NCBI GenBank assembly: GCA_934457515.1
Contig: CAKSHV010000124.1
Location: 1 to 5,159, forward strand
Direction: 5' to 3'
Source of the DNA: an uncultured Clostridia bacterium
Lineage (GTDB): Bacteria; Bacillota; Clostridia; RGIG6154
Length of the DNA stretch: 5,159 nucleotides
Positions 1 through 5,159 of the stretch are shown one piece after another (positions within the stretch are counted from its first letter, which is position 1; the number at the start of each line of letters is the position of its first letter). The notes under the pieces were generated by a model that was not told the origin of the DNA, made no database searches, and was given only the letters and a program-made list of their open reading frames with translations. The position numbers were made by a program, and so were the translations under genes.

Positions 1-2
1 CC

Positions 3-665
3 GAAGAGCAGGCGGCGGAAATCAGCGGTATTTTAGATTCGCTGCGCGAAAAATACAACATGGATGTTGCCATTTATACTGAGGAAAATGCACCGAGTGA
101 CGACGGAGAAAGCGCGGCAGACGATGTGTTTGACTATTTAGGTTACGGCGCGGGCGAGGGAAAAGACGGCTTTTTGCTTTATGTGTCGGAAAATCCGAGA
201 CTGTATCATTATACTGCTCACGGCGCGGGAGAGGCGGCTTTCGGCGAGTATGCGATGTTTTATATTGATGACGAGGTGCTGCCGTATTTAAAGCAAAACG
301 ACTATTACGGTGCGTTTTTAACCTATGCGAACACCGCTGCCGATATTTTGGCAAATCCCGATGATTATAAAGACGATTACACGGCGTATAATGTAATCGT
401 GATTGCGATCGCCGTTGTTGTTCCGCTTTTGATTGCGCTCATTGCCATGCTGATTCGTCAAAGCAGAATGAAAACGGCGGTGAAACAGGCAGACGCAGGC
501 GGATATACCACGCCGGATGGGTTAAATCTCACAAAATCGCAGGATATCTTTTTATACAGCACAGTGACAAAAACGCCGAAACCGAAGCCACAGGAGAGCC
601 AAAGCTCCGGCGGGCACATTTCTTCGTCGGGAGAGCATCACACCGGCAGAGGCGGCACATATTAA
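3..665 (+). CDS. TPM-domain membrane protein (UPF0603/YdjH-like), 5' end outside the window
   Basis: The frame is open from the left edge (GAA at 3-5) to TAA at 663-665, giving 220 residues. The ATG at 60 is internal, because 19 in-frame codons before it (ending LREKYN) continue the usual TPM helix-strand pattern. The probable signal peptide and first 30-40 residues are missing. Numbering from that ATG, the TPM domain covers about residues 1-98: strand DVAIYTEEN, an acidic helix, then DGFLLYVSENPRLYHYTAHG, which matches the family's nGvlllvs...tG core. One strong membrane helix follows at about 111-132 (NVIVIAIAVVVPLLIALIAM). The tail is Pro/Lys- then Ser/Gly/His-rich and ends GRGGTY, like the Gly-rich ends of many Firmicutes TPM proteins. 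The topology suggests an extracytoplasmic TPM domain anchored by the C-terminal helix. TPM domains have been linked to phosphatase activity or photosystem repair in other lineages; the activity here is unknown. The next gene is an SPFH protein, as in ydjH-ydjI, which supports a membrane-stress role. Confidence 0.86.
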   Translation, partial: EEQAAEISGILDSLREKYNMDVAIYTEENAPSDDGESAADDVFDYLGYGAGEGKDGFLLYVSENPRLYHYTAHGAGEAAFGEYAMFYIDDEVLPYLKQNDYYGAFLTYANTAADILANPDDYKDDYTAYNVIVIAIAVVVPLLIALIAMLIRQSRMKTAVKQADAGGYTTPDGLNLTKSQDIFLYSTVTKTPKPKPQESQSSGGHISSSGEHHTGRGGTY

Positions 666-680
666 GAATATAAAAAACGA

Positions 681-685
681 AAGGA
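681..685 (+). promoter_or_regulatory. Ribosome binding site of the SPFH gene
   Basis: AAGGA lies 9 bases before the ATG at 695. It fixes 695 as the true start rather than the GTG at 748, which heads the longest uninterrupted frame but has no comparable motif at the right distance and reads the conserved N-terminus in the wrong frame. The site lies in the 29-base gap after the TPM gene. I see no convincing terminator or promoter in that gap, so co-transcription with the upstream gene is likely. Confidence 0.75.
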
Positions 686-694
686 CGGTTACAT

Positions 695-1980
695 ATGGGA
701 CTGATTAAAGCAGCAGCAGGCGCAACAGGCGGCGTTTTTGCCGACCAGTGGAAGGAGTTTTTCTACTGCGACAGTTTAGACGCGGAGGTTTGGCAGCCAA
801 GGGCGAAAAAAGAACGAGCGGCAGAAGCTCGAACAAAAAGGGCGAGGACAACATTATTTCAAACGGCTCGGTGATTGCGGTCAACGAGGGGCAGTGTATG
901 ATGATTGTCGAATCGGGCAAAGTGGTTGAGATTTGCGCGGAACCCGGAGAATTTGTGTATGATACGTCAACTGAACCCAGTATTTTCTGCGGCGGTTTGG
1001 GAGAGGGCATTAAAAACACCTTTGCGCAAATCGGCAAGCGTTTCACTTTCGGCGGTGACGTCGGCAAAGATCAGAGAGTATATTATTTTAACACAAAGGA
1101 AATTGTGGGCAATAAATTCGGCACGCCGAATCCCATTCCGTTTCACGTGATTGTGGATGAAAATTTGGGGTTTAAGCTTTCGGTTGATTTGCGGTGCAGC
1201 GGCGTATATTCTTATAAAATTACCGACCCTATGCTGTTTTACACCAATGTGTGCGGCAATGTGGCGGTTTCGTATGAGCGGTCTGAAATTGAAGAAATGC
1301 TGCGCGGCGAGCTTTTAAATGCGTTGCAGCCGGCACTATCCAAAATTTCCGCCATGAAGATTATGTATTCCGAAATTCCGGCGCATACCAAAGAGGTTTC
1401 GGCAGCGCTGAGCGCGGAGCTTGCAAGCGAGTGGAAAGAGCGCCGCGGTTTGGAAATCGTATCTCTTAATTTTAACACCGTATCCATTCCGGACGACCAG
1501 AGAAAGAAGATTACCGAATGGGAAGAAACGGCAATGACCACCAATCCCATGGCGGCGGCATCCCGTCTTGCGGGCGCACAGGCCGAGGCGATGAAAGACG
1601 CGGCGAAAAACCAGGGCGGCATGGGCGCAATGGGCGGCTTTTTCGGCATGAACATGGCACAAAACGCGGGCGGCAGCACAGCTGAAAACCTGTTTGCCAT
1701 GGGCGCAAAAGCGCAGCAAAGCATACCGCAGAATGCACCGGCGGGCTGGACGTGTTCCTGCGGCAAAACAGGGAACACAGGCAAATTTTGTTCCGAATGC
1801 GGAAAAGAAAAGCCGCAAAACGACAGCTGGACATGTGCGTGCGGCGCGGTGAATACCGGAAAATTCTGCTCGGAGTGCGGTAAACCGAAGCCGGCTTCGG
1901 CGTGTCCCAAATGCGGAAAACCGTTTGCAGACCCTAAAAATCCGCCGAAATTCTGCCCCGAATGCGGCAGCGCGATTTAA
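695..1980 (+). CDS. SPFH-domain protein with three C-terminal zinc ribbons (COG4260, YdjI-like), frameshifted near the start
   Basis: With one base restored near 789-791, this is a 428-residue protein. The ATG at 695 gives MGLIKAAAGATGGVFADQWK... through DAEV (32 residues), then the frame beginning TTG at 790 continues LAAKGEKRTSGRSS to TAA at 1978-1980. Without repair, the first frame stops at TGA 872-874 after 59 codons. Domains in repaired numbering: N-terminal family segment 1-60; SPFH/Band-7 region about 60-290, including QCMMIVESGKVVEICAEPGE, SVDLRCSGVYSYKITDP and the helical EEMLRGELLNALQPALSKI; a low-complexity Gly/Met/Ala linker about 290-345; and three zinc ribbons 354-428. There is no clear membrane helix, so it is probably a peripheral membrane scaffold. 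In B. subtilis, YdjI helps place PspA at the membrane together with YdjG and YdjH. The preceding TPM gene fits that arrangement. The body is free of stops and family-like, so the break is recent or a sequencing error. It is longer than B. subtilis YdjI (about 320 residues), partly because of the extra ribbons. Confidence 0.85.
788..792 (+). other. Single-base deletion site (apparent -1 frameshift) in the SPFH gene
   Basis: The upstream frame reads GAC GCG GAG GTT and then leaves the family sequence (WQPRAKK...). The frame one base back resumes at TTG 790 with LAAKGEKRTSGRSSNKKGEDNIISNGS, which is the conserved continuation. Four Ts (GTT TTG) would be needed and only three are present (789-791). 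The site is not a canonical X XXY YYZ slippery heptamer. Loss of one T, either real or as a base-calling error, is therefore the simplest explanation. The run is too short for a typical phase-variation tract. Confidence 0.8.
1747..1965 (+). repeat. Three tandem zinc-ribbon modules encoded at the 3' end of the SPFH gene
   Basis: Twelve cysteine codons form three four-Cys modules. Module 1 (Cys codons from 1753 to 1800) and module 2 (1834 to 1878) share the pattern W-T-C-x-C-G...N-T-G-K-F-C-S-E-C-G-K and repeat with an 81-base period. Module 1 has one extra residue between its Cys pairs. Module 3 (1903 to 1965) is different: CPKCG, a longer spacer with PKNPP, then FCPECG. Modules 1 and 2 differ at many synonymous positions, so their duplication is old. 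Zinc binding is inferred from the cysteine spacing. The likely role is protein-protein contact or oligomer stabilisation. Confidence 0.82.
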
Positions 1981-2010
1981 ATAAAATATATAAAAACATG
2001 TTTTAAAATA

Positions 2011-2053
2011 GAAAATAATCCTGTGCAATTTAATTTGCGGAGGATTATTTTTT
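2011..2053 (+). terminator. Intrinsic terminator of the TPM-SPFH gene pair
   Basis: AAAATAATCCT (2012-2022) pairs perfectly with AGGATTATTTT (2041-2051). Inside it a short second stem GCAA/TTGC (2025-2028 with 2035-2038) closes a six-base loop. The run of six Ts at 2048-2053 forms the U-tract on the + strand, partly as the 3' side of the stem. It lies about 30 bases after the SPFH stop. The stem is AT-rich. The A-run on its left side could also give weak termination in the opposite direction. Confidence 0.75.
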
Positions 2054-2059
2054 GTATGC

Positions 2060-2086
2060 AAAAACCGCAGGCCTTGCCTGCGGTTT
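2060..2086 (-). terminator. Intrinsic terminator of the SLH-protein gene
   Basis: AAACCGCAGGC (2062-2072) and GCCTGCGGTTT (2076-2086) form a perfect 11-base-pair GC-rich stem with a three-base loop. Read on the - strand, the stem ends in a run of five Ts (2064-2060), as expected for a terminator 16 bases beyond the stop codon at 2102-2104. On the + strand the stem is followed by only three Ts and then As, so it serves mainly the minus-strand gene. Confidence 0.8.
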
Positions 2087-2101
2087 AAAAATATTATCGG
2101 T

Positions 2102-5100
2102 TTATTTTGTAACGGCTGTTTCGGGAATGGAAATCACCGAGCCGTCCGCCGCGGTCAGTTCTGCGGTGAATGTAAAATCCTTGCCGTAGGGCAGGGTGAC
2201 TTCAAACGGATGCTTTGCGTCGGTCACGGTTTCGGTTTTTCCGTCTGCAGTGTAGGTCACTTTCAGCGCCTTAATCTGCGCGGGGGTGGAATCTGCGTAA
2301 ATATAAACCGTTTCGGTTCCTTCGCCGAATCCCAAAACCATGGCGTGCACATTGCCCTTTGCGGTGGGCAGCGTTACCGTGCTTTGCTCGCCGTAAGTTG
2401 TTCCTTGTTCGGGCGGCGCAAGTTTCGGCGAAACGGAAATGCCTTCAATTTTAAGGGCGTATGCACCCGCTTTCGGAACGGTTACGTTAAATGTGCCGTT
2501 TTGAACGGTAACGTCTTCTGCCTGATTGCTGTTTACCCAAACTTTTGCGGTGTACGTCTTTGTTTTGTCAATCGGAATTTCATCCGCGTTGATGGTAACG
2601 TTTGTAAAAACGTCTTTCTGCGACTGGTTTGTAAACACAATATAAAATGTGTCATTTCCGCGGTAGGTCGCGTAGTTTAGCTGCGGATTGTCAACCGTAA
2701 GCACTTTTTCGGGCATGTACGGATACACATTTTCATCTCCGTAAAAGCTGCCCGGCAACGAGCCGTACGCGTTGGTTTTCACATAGGCATATGAGTCAAC
2801 ATAAATGCCGTTTGTTTTTACGTTTCCGTCTGTTTTGTCATACACGTCCGAATATAAATAGTCAAGCAGCATGGTTGCGTGCGGCCAGATGTGGTTGTAA
2901 TGGAACGAGTTGTAGGTTAACTGTTCATAGGTTTTAAAGGGATAATCCTTTGCCATATACACATCGGTATAGCCGGTGTTGATGTGGTATCCGGGGAAGT
3001 TTTCATAGCGGCCGACAACGGCGTGGCGGGCAATACTTTTCAGAAATTCATCGTCTGTATCTGCACCGATTTTCATAAAGTAGGGCGCGTGGAACGCCAT
3101 GAAAATACCGCGGTGACCGTGGCTGGTAAACGCCGCCTCGGCGTGCAGACCGATTTCCGAAACCTTCCAGGCGTCAATATCCTTTTCCTCTGCATACATG
3201 GGCATAATGCCGCGGTTGTAGGCGTATTTCGGCGCCTCATTGTTAGGGTTTATATGAGTTTTACCGTCCGGCACACCGGGGGTGTACCACAGGAACATGG
3301 CAAAACGGCGGGCACCCGTGTGGGCTGCGTCTAAATATTTCTGTTCGCCCGTTAAGGTATACATTTCATAAAGCTCGGTGTATTCGGGGCAGAAGAAATG
3401 CCACCAGCTGGTCGATACGTCCGCAAAATCTTCGGCGTAACCCGAAAGACGTTCTGCGATATATTTGTCCGCGCCCTGCTTTGCAATCGTTAAATATTTT
3501 TCATCGCCGGTTGCCTTGTAGTAAACCATAGCCTGTTTCCAGTTGGTTGAAGCAGCACCGCTTTTGGCGTCCATCATGTCTTTATACGCCTTAACCGTGT
3601 TGCCGCTTAAGTTGTACAGCGCAGAATACTCGTTCATTTTCATGGACGGCGCGCCGAGGGAATTGCTGCCCTGCGATGCGGTTTCGGTGTATTTAAAGGT
3701 TAAATCGTTTCTTGATAACATGTATTCCGAAAGGGGAAGCGCGCGGTTATCATAAAGAGATTTGTCGTCAAATACCAGTGCGAGCGACGCGGGATGTACG
3801 GCAGACACATTTTTGGTGGTGCCCGGCGCGTCATTCTCGTAAGAGAACCCTTTGTATTCGGGCATGAATTTGGAATAATAGTCGTTCATGCCGTAACCGA
3901 TCATGTTTTCAATCACTTCGTTTAAGGAAATGTTTCCGTTGGTGCGGAAATCATAATAGCCGTAGCTTTCCGAAATCAGCGACTGCAGCGCCGTTTCGAT
4001 GTTTTCATTATACATGGAAACTTCGGTTGTGAGTAAAACCGAGTCGCCCGACTGTTTATTCGAGTCCTTGCTGCCGTAAAACGGAACATAAATCTGCGGC
4101 TGAACAAGTCCCTCTTTATTCATCAAAACCGCACCGTATCGCGAATTTTCATAGGTCGGAATCCGATAGGGCAAATCACTTTCCGCAACGCTTAAGAAAA
4201 GAGTTGTTCCGCCTGTGCGGAGGGCAACGCCCGCTGCGGGCAGGTGGTATTCGGGGGTTAAATACGCCTGTGCGGGAAAGCGACGCTCGGTCCAGATCAT
4301 CGGCTGCCAGATTTCCTCGGTTTGATCTTTGGTGTAGGCGGGAAAGCCTGTGAACGCAAAGCCGTAATACCCGTTTTTCGCAAAGGTGTATTCGGTTTTA
4401 ATCTGCGGCGCAGCTGTTCCCTGACCCATTGAGAGGGTAAATTTCGGCGTGCCGTATTCGTCTGCCGCGCCTAAAAGCACAATTTCGGTTTCGTTTGCCG
4501 AAACGGTGAAATTTGTGTAGTCGGCAAGGATTCCGGCGCCAAACAGGTTTTCGGTTCTGCCCTCCACCTTGCTTTCCATTTTATGAAACTCGTGCGCCTC
4601 GCCCAAAACGCCGCCTTTTGTGCCGTAAAGCGTCCAGGACGGAATGTTATATGAAATTTTGTCTTCTTCCACATTCTGCTGTTTTAAATCGGGCGAAGTT
4701 TCGGAATAGATCACGCGCCCCGCAGCCTTAAACGGATAGCTTTTGCCGTCAAAGGTGATGGAAAAATCGCCGTTTTGCGTTACAGACACGCTGTAGCGGT
4801 TGTTTTTTAAATTATATGTGCCGTTTTCTTCGGTAACAGCAGCGGGCATGGACAGCTTCAAAATGCGCTCCATAACTGTAACCGCCTCGGCGCGGGTCAT
4901 GCTGTCATTTAACCCCAAAACGCCGTTTGAACCAATCATTAAAGATGCCGAAACCACTGCGTCCGCCGCGGTTTTGTCCGCTCCGCTTAAGGCAGATAAT
5001 TCCGCAAATCGGCTGTTATCCGTCTGTTTAGGCGCATAACCAAGTGTGTTCATAGTATTGTATAACACGTGTGCAAGGGTTAAACGGCTTGCTGCTTTTT

Positions 5101-5159
5101 CAGGCGCGGTTTTTATATCGGTGTTTTGCAAAAGTCCCGCGCTTTCCGCGCCGTTTACA
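2102..5159 (-). CDS. Large SLH-anchored surface protein, probable glycoside hydrolase or polysaccharide lyase of unrecognised family; N-terminus outside the window
   Basis: The frame is open from the right edge (first full codon 5158-5156) to TAA at 2104-2102, giving 1018 residues. The in-frame TTG at 5131 is internal, not a start. Numbering from the edge, residues 25-104 are SLH sequence with a TRAE motif at 88-91. Residues about 113-380 are beta-rich with many aromatic residues, like a large beta-sandwich. Residues about 384-779 are mostly helical, with helix-pair repeats (YYKATGDEKYLTIAK, YTLTGEQKYLDAA) typical of (alpha/alpha) toroid carbohydrate enzymes. His/aromatic-rich segments include STSWWHFFCPEYTELYEMY, SEIGLHAEAAFTSHGHRG and SFHYNHIWPHATMLLDYLY. 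Residues about 809-909 and 910-1018 are two small beta domains, the second recalling Ig-like or carbohydrate-associated modules. A sandwich followed by a helical toroid recalls several GH and PL families, but I see no diagnostic catalytic motif, so no substrate is proposed. SLH repeats normally bind pyruvylated secondary cell-wall polymer, so it should be displayed on the cell surface. A secretion signal is expected upstream of the window. Confidence 0.8.
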   Translation of the reverse strand, partial: VNGAESAGLLQNTDIKTAPEKAASRLTLAHVLYNTMNTLGYAPKQTDNSRFAELSALSGADKTAADAVVSASLMIGSNGVLGLNDSMTRAEAVTVMERILKLSMPAAVTEENGTYNLKNNRYSVSVTQNGDFSITFDGKSYPFKAAGRVIYSETSPDLKQQNVEEDKISYNIPSWTLYGTKGGVLGEAHEFHKMESKVEGRTENLFGAGILADYTNFTVSANETEIVLLGAADEYGTPKFTLSMGQGTAAPQIKTEYTFAKNGYYGFAFTGFPAYTKDQTEEIWQPMIWTERRFPAQAYLTPEYHLPAAGVALRTGGTTLFLSVAESDLPYRIPTYENSRYGAVLMNKEGLVQPQIYVPFYGSKDSNKQSGDSVLLTTEVSMYNENIETALQSLISESYGYYDFRTNGNISLNEVIENMIGYGMNDYYSKFMPEYKGFSYENDAPGTTKNVSAVHPASLALVFDDKSLYDNRALPLSEYMLSRNDLTFKYTETASQGSNSLGAPSMKMNEYSALYNLSGNTVKAYKDMMDAKSGAASTNWKQAMVYYKATGDEKYLTIAKQGADKYIAERLSGYAEDFADVSTSWWHFFCPEYTELYEMYTLTGEQKYLDAAHTGARRFAMFLWYTPGVPDGKTHINPNNEAPKYAYNRGIMPMYAEEKDIDAWKVSEIGLHAEAAFTSHGHRGIFMAFHAPYFMKIGADTDDEFLKSIARHAVVGRYENFPGYHINTGYTDVYMAKDYPFKTYEQLTYNSFHYNHIWPHATMLLDYLYSDVYDKTDGNVKTNGIYVDSYAYVKTNAYGSLPGSFYGDENVYPYMPEKVLTVDNPQLNYATYRGNDTFYIVFTNQSQKDVFTNVTINADEIPIDKTKTYTAKVWVNSNQAEDVTVQNGTFNVTVPKAGAYALKIEGISVSPKLAPPEQGTTYGEQSTVTLPTAKGNVHAMVLGFGEGTETVYIYADSTPAQIKALKVTYTADGKTETVTDAKHPFEVTLPYGKDFTFTAELTAADGSVISIPETAVTK
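4847..5089 (-). other. S-layer homology (SLH) region of the large surface protein
   Basis: Residues 25-40 from the window edge (RLTLAHVLYNTMNTLG) look like the end of one SLH motif. Residues 51-104 are a complete second motif: RFAELSAL in place of FxDl, helix AADAVVSASLMIGS, then GVLGLNDSMTRAEAVTVMERILKL. The last part fits the family's G.F.P...iTRAE...l.r.l ending. TRAE (88-91) is the best-conserved SLH signature and is intact here. The earlier motif has SRLTLA in its place, so it may be degenerate. Three motifs usually act together, so at least one more is expected beyond the right edge. Confidence 0.8.

Noticed and set aside
60..62. ATG at 60 as the start of the TPM protein
   Set aside because: In-frame codons upstream encode the expected amphipathic helix of the TPM domain, so the ATG is an internal Met.
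748..789. GTG at 748 as the start of the SPFH protein
   Set aside because: It lacks a well-placed ribosome binding site, and its first 14 residues are an out-of-frame reading of the conserved N-terminus that begins at ATG 695.
785..812. Programmed -1 ribosomal frameshifting in the SPFH gene
   Set aside because: There is no slippery heptamer at the junction, I see no strong stem just downstream, and I know of no programmed shift in this family.
1239..2061. Long minus-strand frames opposite the SPFH gene
   Set aside because: They are Cys/Arg/Phe-rich antisense readings of a conserved gene with no recognisable domain, and one of them runs through both terminators.
2062..2086. GC-rich inverted repeat as a mobile-element end or operator
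   Set aside because: Its position just after a stop codon, three-base loop and minus-strand T-run are explained by transcription termination.
2210..3334. Plus-strand frames opposite the SLH gene
   Set aside because: Their composition is that of complement-strand shadows, and they lie inside a long domain-bearing gene.
5129..5131. TTG at 5131 as the start of the SLH protein
   Set aside because: The frame stays open to the window edge, the SLH region begins immediately after with no room for a signal peptide, and I see no ribosome binding site.

Overview
The window reads like a chromosomal segment of an anaerobic Gram-positive bacterium of the Clostridia type. This is inferred from an S-layer homology (SLH) anchored carbohydrate-enzyme-like protein, AAGGA-type ribosome binding, stem-loop plus T-run terminators and intermediate base composition. 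SLH anchoring to a large glycan-handling protein is a common arrangement in gut or plant-fibre Clostridia. No species can be named from the sequence alone.

Left part (1-1980, + strand): two genes in tandem, 29 bases apart. The first is the 3' part of a TPM-domain membrane protein (UPF0603 / YdjH-like), whose start lies outside the window. The second is an SPFH (stomatin/prohibitin/flotillin) domain protein with three C-terminal zinc ribbons (COG4260, YdjI-like). The pair matches the ydjH-ydjI order of Bacillus subtilis, where YdjI helps bring the PspA membrane-stress protein to the membrane. The second gene carries an apparent one-base deletion about 95 bases after its start (TTTT to TTT near 789-791). 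It is therefore split into a 59-codon start fragment and a 396-codon body; restoring one base gives an intact 428-residue protein.

Middle (1981-2101): a 121-base gap between convergent genes holds two separate stem-loops. Each has its T-run on a different strand, so each gene appears to have its own terminator.

Right part (2102-5159, - strand): one very long reading frame of 1018 codons that enters from beyond the right edge. In order it has SLH sequence, a large beta-rich region, an alpha-helical region of the (alpha/alpha) toroid kind, and two C-terminal beta domains. It looks like a cell-surface glycoside hydrolase or polysaccharide lyase, but I recognise no catalytic family. It is the least explained object in the window.

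I see no tRNA, rRNA, CRISPR array, insertion sequence or phage gene, and no clearly new multi-gene system.
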